NCBI GenBank assembly: GCA_032834875.1 | Contig: CP135238.1 | Location: 1,184,011-1,248,010 of the forward strand | Direction: 5' to 3' | Origin: Sulfuracidifex metallicus DSM 6482 = JCM 9184 | Lineage (GTDB): Archaea; Thermoproteota; Thermoprotei_A; Sulfolobales; Sulfolobaceae | DNA: 64,000 bases | Part shown: positions 45,202 to 55,381 of the stretch, piece after piece | Position numbering within the stretch: the stretch's first letter is position 1 | Layout of the letters: every line of letters begins with the position of its first letter | Notes under the pieces: generated by a model | Databases searched by the model: none | The model's input: only the letters and a program-made list of their open reading frames with translations | Told to the model about the DNA's origin: nothing | Translations under genes and position numbers: made by a program

Positions 45202-45489
45202 GTTAATGTAGACGTTTTTATTCTCTTTTCCCAAAAACCAAGAAGAGAGTTCTACGTTGATAATATAAAAAAGTGTTTATTAACTATAATATTATAGTAT
45301 TCATCTTTCTCAAAAGAGATCCTGTCCTTACTGACAGTGTAGTTTATATAATTATTATTATGTTCAATGCAAAAAGGTTTAAACGTTAATGCTTCCTCCT
45401 TGATAGGCGAAGCAATAGAACAGTTATCCTTCTAGACGATCTCAGCTTTTCTTAAGTAGCCTACCCATAACTAATCCAGAATATATTAT

Positions 45490-45540
45490 GGGAACTATGA
45501 ATCTTTGGATGTAACTCTCGCAGGGGATGGAGGAAGTTAG
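45490..45540 (+). mobile_element. Relict right end of an IS605-type element
   Basis: ATGGGAACTATGAATCTTTG ... CTCTCGCAGGGGATGGAGGAAGTTAG aligns with the right end of the intact MITEs (GGGAACTATGAACCCTCTGG ... GGCGGGGAGGAAGTCAG). It ends exactly where the stop codon of the herA gene begins (45541). The rest of the 339-bp spacer after the CbiZ gene holds no recognisable feature. Confidence 0.65.
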
Positions 45541-47190
45541 TTAACTGAACTTCAGCGACCTAAATATTAAGTCGTGTACCTTCATGGAGAAAGTCCTCAT
45601 GACTCCGTAACCAGCTGGAGAAGCCTGAAGCATTCCAGCGTAATCCTCCATTCCTATTTCCTTCAATGCGTCCTCATCCGCTCTCATTGCGACCTTTGTG
45701 TTGGTTAACGTCAGAATAAGTCTGTTCAGATCTGTAGGTCTATGAGTAGCGAGCACTGTTCCTATTCCCCTAACTCTACCCAACCTTAGGATCCTGTTTA
45801 TGAGTCTCTCTAATCCTTCCTTATCTTCTTCCCTCCTTCCCTGCGGAAAGTACTCGTGAGCTTCATCAAATATCATCAGGAAGGGTGTCTCCTTACCCTC
45901 TGTTTTGTAGATTTTATCCACCCTTTCGAATATTCTTTGAGATACCAAGAAAGCCGATATTGTAGCACTTGACGTACCTTTCTCCAAGGCCCACCTTAGA
46001 TCTATAACCGACTTCTGCTTCATTACCTCCTCATAGTTTGGCTCTCCGAAGAAATCCCTCTTACTTCTTCCTTTAGTGCCAGGTATTTTCACGTCAATTA
46101 TACCGGTTTCTTTCAATAGACCCACAGTTCTTATTATGCTATCCTGAGTTAACTTGTGGATTCTCATCTCATTCATCATGTCGGAACAGTCCTCCTCCCA
46201 CTGATCTATGGTAGTGATACAATCTCTGGTTATGGCCTTAAAGTACGAAGCCCCCTGAGGTGTGAAGAATGGCGAGACGTCAGGAAGGTACTGGTAAATT
46301 TCTGATAGCAAGAACGCCGTTAGATAGAGCGTGAACTCATTACCAGCTTCATTTCTCATCACAACCTTGTTTCCGTTAAGTTCCTTAGGCATGTAACCAA
46401 GCATGTTAGTTCTCTTTAGGAAGATATCCAAGAATTCGATTATTTCGAGATTGGCATATTCCCTCGTTATTGGGACTACCACTGTCCCTCCCATCTCAGC
46501 TACTGTCTTCACGTAGTCTCCTTGAATGTCAAAGACCATAGTGGGCACTTCGCTGTTTTTAGCTATGAGCTTCAGGAAGTTGGTCTTTCCAGCTCCCGTA
46601 GTTCCCACGACTAGCATATGATGTCTTAATATGTCATGAGTTAACCTTACTTCAACCCTAGTCTCCTTGTAACCTTCCATGACCCTTCCTATCTCTGTTC
46701 CTTTCTCGGGTAGACCTAGCATCTTCTTTATGAACTGTTCGTTAGGTACAAAGATGGGACTTTGTGGATCCACTGGAGACGATGGAGGAACAACCTCACC
46801 GTCAACTTCCTCCGAAAGTAGCTCTATTGTCAATGCCAGATAAGTAGCAATTCCAGACGCGTCCTCTATGGGCGAAAGTGCAGGCACCTTAGACACAGCT
46901 AGTATATCGCTCCTCTCCACAGCGTTAACCCTTCCCAGAACTAAAGTCTTGGACACGGGTAGAGATATTCCCAAATAGCTCCCTACCAGAAACCTCTTCT
47001 TAAGGTAGACCTCAAAGGGAACTTCCGCCTTGATTTCTCTGTTATCCTTTCCGTGTGAAAGCGGGGTAACTCTTGAGGCTAGTCCAACTACTTCACCCGC
47101 TGAGGAAGCCCTTGTCCTAGCTTCCTCGATAAGTTTTCTCACTTGGTTATCCAGATCTAATTCACTTTCCAAATTCTCCAAGTTAATCAC
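45541..47190 (-). CDS. herA: HerA-type DNA-translocating ATPase
   Basis: A 549-residue FtsK/HerA-family ATPase with an N-terminal HAS-barrel (PFEVYLKKRFLVGSYLGISLPVSKTLVLGRVNAVE, about 58-92), Walker A GTTGAGKT (196-203), Walker B LMIFDEAHEYFP, and ARG finger/sensor region RILRLGRVRGIGTVLATHRPTDLN. HerA hexamers pump DNA into the NurA nuclease during end resection. It overlaps nurA (upstream) by 8 bp. mre11 and rad50, usually in this operon, are not here, so this may be the second HerA/NurA set of the genome rather than the repair operon. Confidence 0.86.
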   Translation of the reverse strand: MINLENLESELDLDNQVRKLIEEARTRASSAGEVVGLASRVTPLSHGKDNREIKAEVPFEVYLKKRFLVGSYLGISLPVSKTLVLGRVNAVERSDILAVSKVPALSPIEDASGIATYLALTIELLSEEVDGEVVPPSSPVDPQSPIFVPNEQFIKKMLGLPEKGTEIGRVMEGYKETRVEVRLTHDILRHHMLVVGTTGAGKTNFLKLIAKNSEVPTMVFDIQGDYVKTVAEMGGTVVVPITREYANLEIIEFLDIFLKRTNMLGYMPKELNGNKVVMRNEAGNEFTLYLTAFLLSEIYQYLPDVSPFFTPQGASYFKAITRDCITTIDQWEEDCSDMMNEMRIHKLTQDSIIRTVGLLKETGIIDVKIPGTKGRSKRDFFGEPNYEEVMKQKSVIDLRWALEKGTSSATISAFLVSQRIFERVDKIYKTEGKETPFLMIFDEAHEYFPQGRREEDKEGLERLINRILRLGRVRGIGTVLATHRPTDLNRLILTLTNTKVAMRADEDALKEIGMEDYAGMLQASPAGYGVMRTFSMKVHDLIFRSLKFS

Positions 47191-48202
47191 CTAAATCTCG
47201 ACTTGCCTCCAAGTATGTGTTCCAATCTTCGTAATTCACTCCAAGGAGACTAGAGGCATGGATGAAAGAGAGTACGTAAACTGAAGCGCTCAACCTCTTT
47301 GACATCTTGTCCGCTACCTCTATGAAAGTAGGAATTCCCCTTATAGATACGCTGTTCAAAGACGTCTTCACTCCACTGCAAAGAAGCTCCCTATTAACAC
47401 TCTCTACTCTGAACACGCTGTCCCTAAGTTTAACGTAGACCATATATCTTCTAACTGTGGTTCCCTTCAGGTTCACCTCCTCCTTAAACACCGAAGTTAC
47501 GAACTTGCTCTTTCCTTTTCCCATTTGCTGAACTATAACGTCGTCAGTGGCTCCCACCAGTGAACGATAATTCCTTTTGACATTCTCCTCCCTGGAAAGC
47601 TTTCTTGTAAAGTTGAGCCTCTTCACCACTCCAATTAGATTAGACCTATCCCTCCTGGAGGCTAATTCTTCAAACGCAGATTTGTAAGGCTCACCGACCA
47701 TTTGGAGGTAAGGGCCGGGCACTATTGGTCCATCGACGATCACCGGTCTAGTGGATTTATTTATAACCATGTTTTCAAGCGAAATTCTTAACTCGTCAAG
47801 GATATTATCGTCCTTGTAGTCATAGTTGTAAGGTACACCGTTAACGTTATGCGTCGCTAAAACGTTACCAAGTGCTTCTTTGACCTTAGTAATCACTGCC
47901 TCTGATCCCTTCATAGCAAGGAAGGGAACAGTGTCGTCCGTTGGAACCATTATGTGCTTTCCACCTTCGTTAGCATAAAGTGAAGCCATATGTATGTTAG
48001 CTCCTCTTACGCTTATTGTCCTAGAAGATGTGTCTAAGTAAGCGAAGTTTTCAAGGGGAGAACAGTCCTCCAGTTCGCCGTCATAGTACAATGGGGTACT
48101 GTCCTCGAAGTTAGAAGTAGGTAAAACTCCTAAATAAGGCTCGTGTCTGGAGACTTCGGATAGAACCCTCATTAATCTCCCAATCACGTTGTCAACGCCC
48201 AT
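47183..48202 (-). CDS. nurA: NurA-family 5'-3' nuclease
   Basis: A 339-residue NurA protein. Conserved blocks: FAYLDTSSRTISVRGANIHMASLYA (catalytic Asp near residue 53), RPVIVDGPIVPGPYLQMVG (second Asp), SRRDRSNLIGVVKRL, and the C-terminal FIHASSLLG. It acts with HerA on DNA ends. It is the first gene of the pair; MITE copy 2 starts 96 bp upstream of its ATG, inside its probable promoter side region. Confidence 0.82.
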   Translation of the reverse strand: MGVDNVIGRLMRVLSEVSRHEPYLGVLPTSNFEDSTPLYYDGELEDCSPLENFAYLDTSSRTISVRGANIHMASLYANEGGKHIMVPTDDTVPFLAMKGSEAVITKVKEALGNVLATHNVNGVPYNYDYKDDNILDELRISLENMVINKSTRPVIVDGPIVPGPYLQMVGEPYKSAFEELASRRDRSNLIGVVKRLNFTRKLSREENVKRNYRSLVGATDDVIVQQMGKGKSKFVTSVFKEEVNLKGTTVRRYMVYVKLRDSVFRVESVNRELLCSGVKTSLNSVSIRGIPTFIEVADKMSKRLSASVYVLSFIHASSLLGVNYEDWNTYLEASRDLGD

Positions 48203-48297
48203 ACAATATGTTGTACTAGATTACATTAAAAAGATTGTGTTTTTAGCTATCAGGAGAGTTAAAGTACAAGTTTGTCATTTAAAGGAAAGAGAATTAG

Positions 48298-48654
48298 CTG
48301 ACTTCCTCCCCGCCCTGGAAGGGCGAGGGTTCCCCTCCAGAGGGTTCATAGTTCCCACCATCGATTCGGGATTACATCTCTCATTTGGTGGGCAGTCGAG
48401 TGGCTCAGAGAACCACTCCCATTTGGACAGAGTGGGTAGGGGACTTTCATTGCTGAGCTCTAGTCCCTTGAAGGAAAAGGAAGATGATGGTTGCTCCTCT
48501 CACAGTCCCATTAAGCCCCCAATCGAGCTGGGGAGGAGCATCGTTAGCGTCACTAAAAGATTTTTGAAAAAAGAAATATTTAAACCTTTTATAAGGGGGC
48601 TATCCATCCCCGCCTTAAAAGGCGAGACTTTCCGCCCCCTTAACCCCCTTCTCT
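48298..48654 (-). mobile_element. 357-bp IS200/IS605-type MITE, copy 2
   Basis: One base different from the copy at 37951-38307. Target TTAC on the minus strand (GTAA at 48655-48658). It sits between the divergent nurA and MFS genes and interrupts no recognisable reading. The long plus-strand ORF through it is an artefact of its GC-rich stems. Confidence 0.88.
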
Positions 48655-48870
48655 GTAAAACTCTCATACTACATGAACGTCCTTTGTGACATCCTTATAC
48701 ATGAGGTCTATCATCATTTCAGTGCTGAGAGTTTGATATGCACATTAACGCACATTTAATTATTTGCTAATGCATCTATTTTAATCTAATAGAAAATTCA
48801 AAAGAATAAATCTAGCTACTTTTCTTATGTTAAAAAGCTTATTCCTTGGTTTAATTTCTTATCTTTCCTC

Positions 48871-50262
48871 ATGGTATCAATTAACAATTTTGAGAAATAC
48901 AACAAATTTATGAGGTTACTTCTTCTCTCCGTAGCCTTGGGTGGATTTACGGATCTTTACGACACTGCTATCGTGGGAGGAGCGTCACTAACCCTTATAA
49001 AAAGTCTGAATTTGACAAGTGCAGAGTTCGGACTGTTCGGTGCTTCGACCTTCATTGGTGGGGCAGTAGGAGCGTTCAGCTTCGGATTGATTTCTGATAA
49101 AATAGGTAGAAAGAGGACTTTCGTCATCACGTTGCTGATCTTTATCGTGTCGGAGTTGTTGATCTCTGCCGTAACCAACTTCGCTGAACTCCTTGCTCTA
49201 AGACTACTTGTGGGTTTCGGAATAGGGGCAGACTATCCTCCTGCACTAACCATGCTCTCTGAGTATTCCTCTAAGGCTGAGAGAGGTAAATATCTCATAA
49301 AATTTCTCATAGTTTTCAGCTTGGGTGGAATGCTATCCTATTTCGTCGCTACGGCGTTGTTGCCATTCGGTCTGCTTCAGTGGAGATTGCTTTTCCTCAC
49401 CGGAGCCATACCTCCAATAATCGCGTTGAGCCTAAGAAGGAAGCTTCCAGAGTCACCTAGATGGTACGCAACTAAGGGAATGATAGATAAGGCTAAGAGC
49501 GCAATGGAGGAAATGGGATTGATCCCAGACATCTCTCAATTTACTAAGAGGGAGCAGGAAATTGTAGATTCAAAGCTTTTCAGGATATTCCTTCCACTTT
49601 TGATATCTATCTTCTTTGTGAATATGTTGTTAAATTTACCATTGTCAGGTCTTGTTGCTCTAAACCCCATCCTGCTTTCAGCCTTAAAGATACCTGCAAA
49701 TCTGGACTTAATCTTCTCTGGGCTAGCCTTCCTGGGAAGTCAGTCAATAGGTGCGGTGCTTGCATATCCTCTTTATGATAAGGTTGGTAGAATAAACATG
49801 CTTCTTATTGGCTCAGCTATCACAGGAGGGTCGCTGATAACCATGTCCTTCCTCGCAAGCCCATCTTATGCTTCATACTTGATAGTTCTCTTAGCAGTTG
49901 CAGGAGTGTTTGCGTCGTTTTACCTTCCAGTCATATATTCTTTAAGCACTGAAATATTTCCAACAAAAATTAGAGGAACAAGTCAAGGCATGGGAATCCT
50001 CGCCATAAGGATAGCCGGAATAATAGGAATATTCGGCGGTTCATTCATTACCGCAGCTTACGGCACTCACGGTCTCCTCTTAGTTTATGGTATAATAAAC
50101 TTCATAGCGTTCTTGATAGCACTCTTCACGCTTCACGGAAAGATAAGGGTAGAAGGAAGGGAATTGGAGGACATCTCAGATGAAATCGTAGACAAGGGAG
50201 AATATAAAGAGAATGTGGAGGAAGAATCGTTAAAGAATGATGACAAAAAACGTGGAAATTGA
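48871..50262 (+). CDS. MFS transporter, sugar/metabolite porter type
   Basis: A 463-residue, 12-helix transporter. GLISDKIGRKRTF is motif A; RLLVGFGIGADYPPALTMLSEYS and LRRKLPESPRWYATKGM in the central loop (PESPRW) mark the sugar porter/metabolite:H+ symporter group; FPTKIRGTSQGMG follows in the second half. A charged C-terminal tail of about 40 residues (DISDEIVDKGEYKENVEEESLK) is unusual. Monocistronic. Confidence 0.87.
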   Translation: MVSINNFEKYNKFMRLLLLSVALGGFTDLYDTAIVGGASLTLIKSLNLTSAEFGLFGASTFIGGAVGAFSFGLISDKIGRKRTFVITLLIFIVSELLISAVTNFAELLALRLLVGFGIGADYPPALTMLSEYSSKAERGKYLIKFLIVFSLGGMLSYFVATALLPFGLLQWRLLFLTGAIPPIIALSLRRKLPESPRWYATKGMIDKAKSAMEEMGLIPDISQFTKREQEIVDSKLFRIFLPLLISIFFVNMLLNLPLSGLVALNPILLSALKIPANLDLIFSGLAFLGSQSIGAVLAYPLYDKVGRINMLLIGSAITGGSLITMSFLASPSYASYLIVLLAVAGVFASFYLPVIYSLSTEIFPTKIRGTSQGMGILAIRIAGIIGIFGGSFITAAYGTHGLLLVYGIINFIAFLIALFTLHGKIRVEGRELEDISDEIVDKGEYKENVEEESLKNDDKKRGN

Positions 50263-50494
50263 TTTTGGAAATTGAGAGATTTTTGCAATTACTTTTAAGA
50301 AGTTTTTAGCGTTTTTTATTTCTCTATCGGATTCCTTTTGTTTAATTATAAATAAAAAGTAACGTTATGCGTTTACATGATCTAATATTCTTTATCTTCT
50401 TTTAGTTATCTCTCTGTTTATCTCTGATGAAAGGTGATTCAAATCATATAAGGAGCGTTCTTCTTTCATATTTTTCAAAAAAGAGACCTTTCTT

Positions 50495-51469
50495 TTACCT
50501 TTCATCCACCATGAATCCATTCTTATATTTCCTGAATTTAGTTATCCCGAACTTTACCTCATCGCCTACGTCAAATGATCCTTTAGCTGCTATCACTACC
50601 TTCATATCCTTTACCTCCAGGAAAAGATAAGTTGACTCTCCCACTGACTCCATTGAGTTAACAACTCCATTGAATTCGCCATCATCTACCTTAACCCATT
50701 CTGGTCTGAACCCTATCTCGACTCCGTCAATCCCAATTACATTACCTGGAAGGAAATTCATGAGGAAGTCGCCTATGAAGTCTCCGACCCATTTAGTTTT
50801 TGGATACTCATACAACTCCATTGGAGTTCCAACCTGCTCGAACTTTCCCAAGTGAAGGACGGCTATTCTGTCGGCTAAGCTCATTGCCTCCTTCTGATCG
50901 TGAGTAACGTAAATGAAAGTCCCGCCTAATTCCTTCTGTATTCTCTTAAGCTCTCCTCTAGCCACAAACCTAGTTCTAGCGTCTAAATTGGATAAGGGTT
51001 CATCCAGCAGATAGAACGAAGGTTCCCTCACTATCGCTCTCGCTATGGCTACCCTCTGTTGCTGGCCTCCGCTTATTTTTGTAACGTTGTTCTTGAGAAT
51101 ATCTCCTATGCCCAAAAGTTTTGCTACCCTGTTAACTTTCTCCTGTATTTCTTCCTTCTTCATTCCCTTCATCTTTAAGGGGAAAGCTATGTTGTCGAAG
51201 ACAGTCATGTTGGGATAAAGGGCATAGTTCTGAAATACCATTGCTATATTTCTCTTTTCTGGAGGAAGGTGAGAGATATCCTTTCCATCAACGAGGATTT
51301 GTCCCTTGTCAAGTTCCTCGATACCAGCTATTACCTTAAGCATGGTGGATTTTCCTGCACCGCTGGGTCCAAGTATCACGAAAAATTCTCCAGTTTCAAT
51401 CTTTTCGCTTATTCCGTCAAGAACTACCTTTTGACCGTACCTTTTAATTAATTCCTTTAATTCTATCAT
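50495..51469 (-). CDS. CUT1-type sugar ABC transporter ATPase
   Basis: A 324-residue MalK/UgpC-like ATPase: Walker A GPSGAGKST (about 34-42), signature ISGGQQQRVAIARAI, Walker B FYLLDEPLSNLDA, switch YVTHDQKEAMSLADRI, and a C-terminal OB-type regulatory part (GNVIGIDGVEIGFRPEWV). Last gene of a four-gene operon; GGTGAT stands 8 nt before its ATG. Confidence 0.92.
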   Translation of the reverse strand: MIELKELIKRYGQKVVLDGISEKIETGEFFVILGPSGAGKSTMLKVIAGIEELDKGQILVDGKDISHLPPEKRNIAMVFQNYALYPNMTVFDNIAFPLKMKGMKKEEIQEKVNRVAKLLGIGDILKNNVTKISGGQQQRVAIARAIVREPSFYLLDEPLSNLDARTRFVARGELKRIQKELGGTFIYVTHDQKEAMSLADRIAVLHLGKFEQVGTPMELYEYPKTKWVGDFIGDFLMNFLPGNVIGIDGVEIGFRPEWVKVDDGEFNGVVNSMESVGESTYLFLEVKDMKVVIAAKGSFDVGDEVKFGITKFRKYKNGFMVDER

Positions 51470-51489
51470 ATATCACATCACCACTTCAC

Positions 51490-52302
51490 TTAATATTTTA
51501 CACCTCCAGCTAAATATTCACCCTTCAAATATTTCTGAAGTATTAGAGTTAAAACAATCACAGGTATTGTGAAAACTAGGGAAAACGCTACCGCAGCTAG
51601 CTCGTTACCTCTCTCTATGTTCAGGTAAATTTCTACTGGTAATGTGGGATGTATAGGGGAGAGCAGTATAGCATATGTGAATTCATCCCACGAGAACATC
51701 CAAGATATTAGGAAAGCTGTAACTATTCCTGGTAGAGCTACTGGCATTAACACATCGGTCAAGAAGGAGAAAGTCGATGCACCGTCCATCTTTGCCTGAT
51801 ACTCTATTTCCCGAGGTACTGCAGAGAAAGTGCCCTGAAGTATGAAAACTGCTAGAGGGAGTGTAACTAATTCCTGAACTAATGCTAGACCGGGTATACT
51901 ATCGAACAGATGTAACTTTATGAATTCCACGCTGATTGGAATTGCAACAATTAGTCCAGGCACCATGTTGGTTATCAGAAGGAGCACTATTATGCCATAG
52001 GCTAATCTACTTGGTAACCTACTAAGTCCATATCCTGCAGGCACGCCTAAAACTATAGCTAAAATCCCTACTAATGAAGCCACAAAGAAGCTCTTAAGGA
52101 AGGGGGAAATGAAGTCGTACTGAGTAAATGCATATATAAGATTATTCAATGTAAATTGTTTTAATATTAAAGATGGATATAAAGCTTCTAAAGTGAACTT
52201 AGCTGGGCTAAACGCTATAAGGAAAAGGAGGTACAACGGAACTAAAAAATACAAAGTGAAGATGGTCGCACCTACATATGTAAGGATCTTTCCAGCTTTC
52301 AT
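51490..52302 (-). CDS. CUT1-type sugar ABC permease (MalG-like)
   Basis: A 270-residue permease with six helices; the EAA-loop reads EIEYQAKMDGASTFSFLTDVLMPVALPGI, which contacts the ATPase. Its ATG overlaps the stop of the upstream permease gene (ATGA) and it is 20 bp before the ATPase gene. Confidence 0.9.
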   Translation of the reverse strand: MKAGKILTYVGATIFTLYFLVPLYLLFLIAFSPAKFTLEALYPSLILKQFTLNNLIYAFTQYDFISPFLKSFFVASLVGILAIVLGVPAGYGLSRLPSRLAYGIIVLLLITNMVPGLIVAIPISVEFIKLHLFDSIPGLALVQELVTLPLAVFILQGTFSAVPREIEYQAKMDGASTFSFLTDVLMPVALPGIVTAFLISWMFSWDEFTYAILLSPIHPTLPVEIYLNIERGNELAAVAFSLVFTIPVIVLTLILQKYLKGEYLAGGVKY

Positions 52303-53117
52303 CTCTTACCACCAAGTTTGATGTTGAGGAAAATTAATACTGAGATTAACGCCAAGATTAGAACGGCCCCAGCTGAAGCTAAGTTCTTCGTTGTGGTTGA
52401 ATACAAACTGTAAGTCAAAGTGGTGAGCAATGGAGGAGTGTATCCAATTAATATTAGCGGTAAAGCGAAAATATTGAACTCGCTCACTCCTCTAATTATC
52501 AAGGCTATCGCAATGAATTTCTTTAGGTTAGGTAATGTAACATGTATGAATCTCCTAAGAGGACCTGCACCGTCCAATGACGCTGCGAAATATAAGTCCC
52601 TTGGTATCGAATACATGCCTGCCAAAAGTATTAGTGTCATAATAGGAGTGTTCTTCCAACTGTCGGCTATCATTACTATGAAAAGCGAGGATAAAGTAGT
52701 GGAGTACCAATTCACTCCATTTAGCCCAAATAGGTGGAGGAAGCTATTGGCATATCCTCCAGAAGTCTGGAAGATAAAGGAGAAAGTTATAGCTGCCACA
52801 ACGGTGGCTACACCCATAGGTATGATGGATATTGTAGAGACTAACTTCTTCCCCCTGAACTCCCTGACCAAGATGGAGGATATACCAAGGGCTAGGCCCA
52901 ATTGAATGAGGAGAGCACCAACGGTAACAATGACTGTGTTCTCAATCGTTCCATAAATGTTGAAGAAAAACAGTTCCTTGTAGTTAGCTAAAGTGAACTG
53001 TCCTCTAGAGTTTTCAAAGCTCAAATAAACAGCTCTAGCTGAAGGGTAAAATGCGAAGGCTAAAACGTAGATGATTGAAGGTAAAACAAAAAGGAAATAC
53101 TTTAAATCTCTTCTCAA
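52299..53117 (-). CDS. CUT1-type sugar ABC permease (MalF-like)
   Basis: A 272-residue permease with six helices; EAA-loop PRDLYFAASLDGAGPLRRFIHVTLPNLKKFI. Starts at TTG 53117 preceded by a GGTGA site, 12 bp after the binding-protein stop. The partner of the downstream MalG-like permease. Confidence 0.9.
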   Translation of the reverse strand: MRRDLKYFLFVLPSIIYVLAFAFYPSARAVYLSFENSRGQFTLANYKELFFFNIYGTIENTVIVTVGALLIQLGLALGISSILVREFRGKKLVSTISIIPMGVATVVAAITFSFIFQTSGGYANSFLHLFGLNGVNWYSTTLSSLFIVMIADSWKNTPIMTLILLAGMYSIPRDLYFAASLDGAGPLRRFIHVTLPNLKKFIAIALIIRGVSEFNIFALPLILIGYTPPLLTTLTYSLYSTTTKNLASAGAVLILALISVLIFLNIKLGGKR

Positions 53118-53129
53118 AGAGTTTCACCG

Positions 53130-54479
53130 CTACCCGTAAAGGGGTGCGAAGTATCCTTGTTCGTACTCGTTAGCTACGGTTGAGTTATAGTTCGTTAGTA
53201 GGTAGTTATACATTTCCTGGTTTGCACTGTTTAAAATTGACGGTATCTCTGAAGTAGGAGCATTGTTCTCTACGATGCTAACGAAGGCATTGTCAGCTAT
53301 CTTGTTCCACTCATTTATCCATGGTACTGGTTCCCTAAAGAATGCGCTCTGGAAGGCTGTTTCCTCTGCCTTGAACAGTGAAGATACGTTAGAAGGAAGG
53401 TTATTGTAGGCTTGTGAGTTCACGGCTGGTTCTCCTAAAAGCATGATTATATCCCTCTGTACTTGATATGACAACAAGAACTTCACAAACAATAACAACG
53501 CATGGACGTGAGTTGCTCCCTTAGGTATTGCAATGACGTCTCCTCCCACCAAGTGATCGTTATTAGCAGGTCCAGTAGGTCCAGGGTAGAAACCTATTCC
53601 GCTTACGTTAATTCCCTCGCTCTTCATGGTGGAGTAAATGTATGGCCATTGATAGTCTAATATGTAGTATTTGCCGTTAGCTAGTCCTTTGTAATTGCCC
53701 CAGTAACCGTGTATATAATCAGGATTGAAGTATGCAGATAGTTTGTCCAAGTACGTGAACGCCTTTATATCACCCGAATCGTTGAAAACGAACGGATTTC
53801 CTCCTGCTTGAACCATCCATTGATACAACTCAGTTGAGGTACTTGCTCCACCATGTCCTTGGAACATCACCGGTTTAACGCCAGTCTTCTGATATATCAA
53901 TTGTGCATCATTCATTAACTGTGACCAATTGGAAGGTGGAGAGGTTATTCCTACTTCTTTCATAACTATTTCGTTGTACCACACTAGGTGTATGTTTCCC
54001 CTAAATGGTATGAAGTAGACACTGTGGTACACGTGTTCTTCGTAATTCATCAAGTTTACCATAGACGGGATAAGGTTAGATGTAGGTAAGGACGACATGT
54101 AAGGTGTAATGTTCATTAGGTCGTTTGCGTAGATGAGCTCTCCTATAATCATATTATCTTCTGCTATAACAGTTGATCCTACATCGTTTCCTTCAACTAA
54201 CGCTTTGATTGTTCCAACCATGTCTGAAGCACTTTCAACGTGCAATTTCACCGTTATGTTAGGGTATTCTTTCTCGAACAAGGGAATTATGGCGTTGTCA
54301 AAGATCTTGGCTTCTGAAGGTGCCAAGTCATCGTAATAATTTATAACTATTTTACCGTTTTGAGATGATGATCCAGTATAGTAATAATATCCTACTCCTG
54401 CAGCAACTACTATAACGGCAAGAACCAAGATTCCTATTAGTGCAGTTCTTCCTATCGCTCTTACTAATTTCTTGTTCAT
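53130..54479 (-). CDS. Sugar-binding protein of the CUT1 transporter
   Basis: A 449-residue family-1 extracellular solute-binding protein: Lys-rich start, one N-terminal membrane helix (IGILVLAVIVVAAGVGYYYY) that anchors it outside, then INYYDDLAPSEAKIFDNAIIPLFEKEYPNITVKLHVESA (binding-fold strand 1), and GGDVIAIPKGATHVHALLLFVKFLLS. First gene of a full importer operon (binding protein, two permeases, ATPase). Likely a sugar or oligosaccharide such as those released by the GH15 enzyme at 59-61 kb, but the substrate is not shown. A TATA-like TTTTTTATATAG lies about 40 bp upstream. Confidence 0.9.
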   Translation of the reverse strand: MNKKLVRAIGRTALIGILVLAVIVVAAGVGYYYYTGSSSQNGKIVINYYDDLAPSEAKIFDNAIIPLFEKEYPNITVKLHVESASDMVGTIKALVEGNDVGSTVIAEDNMIIGELIYANDLMNITPYMSSLPTSNLIPSMVNLMNYEEHVYHSVYFIPFRGNIHLVWYNEIVMKEVGITSPPSNWSQLMNDAQLIYQKTGVKPVMFQGHGGASTSTELYQWMVQAGGNPFVFNDSGDIKAFTYLDKLSAYFNPDYIHGYWGNYKGLANGKYYILDYQWPYIYSTMKSEGINVSGIGFYPGPTGPANNDHLVGGDVIAIPKGATHVHALLLFVKFLLSYQVQRDIIMLLGEPAVNSQAYNNLPSNVSSLFKAEETAFQSAFFREPVPWINEWNKIADNAFVSIVENNAPTSEIPSILNSANQEMYNYLLTNYNSTVANEYEQGYFAPLYG

Positions 54480-55381
54480 TATATATACCCGTAATACAAT
54501 ATGTTTTTACTATATAAAAAATTAGTTCTGCCTAGTATGATTCAAATAATTATTTCCAATACAAATTACCTTTAACCTATTTAAAATAAGTTGGATCATT
54601 TATACCTTTCTAAAAGAAAAATTTTTCATTTTATTATATTTTTTATAATATGAAAGTAAAATAATTTGACATGTTCTGTGCGTCAATAGGAAGTTTTTCA
54701 ACTTACGATTAGTTGAAAAAGAGGGACATAGATTAAACTTTAGAGTTTTAATTGTATAATATAAATTCACGGTAAGTTAATATAATTTAATAGAATTTTT
54801 AAAGTTTAAGATAAATACAAATAAGATATAAAAATAAATTATTAGTAAATATTTTAATTATTATATTATATAAATTAAAAATAAAAGTCTTTTTCATACA
54901 CCTTAGAGCCATTTCAGTGAAACTAGCTAATAACTTAGTAGAAACGAGCTATCCATCCTCCTTTACCTTTAACACGTTAAAGTGCCTTGATGCTCTGGAG
55001 ATTATCAAAGAGTCAATCGATCTGTTACTGGTCTTAAAAGGTTGTTTCTAGACATCTTTTTCTATATGTACATTATATATTAGCAGATATATAAATTATT
55101 TATTCAATATTATTAAATATTATAAGATAATAGACAGCTTTAAATAAACAAAATTGACGTAATTTTATTCAATATATAAAGATTATAGAGGAAATTCAGA
55201 TAGATAAATATCATTTTATGGCAAAAAAGGGAAAGCTGCATTCCTAGATAAATTCTGCTTTCTAAGGGCGATGTGTATAGATATGTCTCTACGGTATGCA
55301 AATAATCTAAATATAAGCCTTATAACTACCTTATCTCACAGATGGGATCTCTAAGTTAGAAAGATGAAAAAGGTATTATAA
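54480..55381. other. AT-rich 900-bp spacer without genes
   Basis: Strongly AT-rich, with many TATAA and TTTATA runs. It holds the recurrent motif at 55349-55368, 13 bp before the next gene, and no convincing coding reading. It could contain an origin or promoter region, but no replication element was recognised. Confidence 0.5.
55349..55368 (+). repeat. Recurrent 20-bp motif, copy 2
   Basis: CTCTAAGTTAGAAAGATGAA, identical to 568-587, directly before the membrane-protein gene at 55382. Confidence 0.6.

Noticed and set aside
52420-52905. 161-residue plus-strand ORF
   Set aside because: Antisense shadow of the MalF-like permease.
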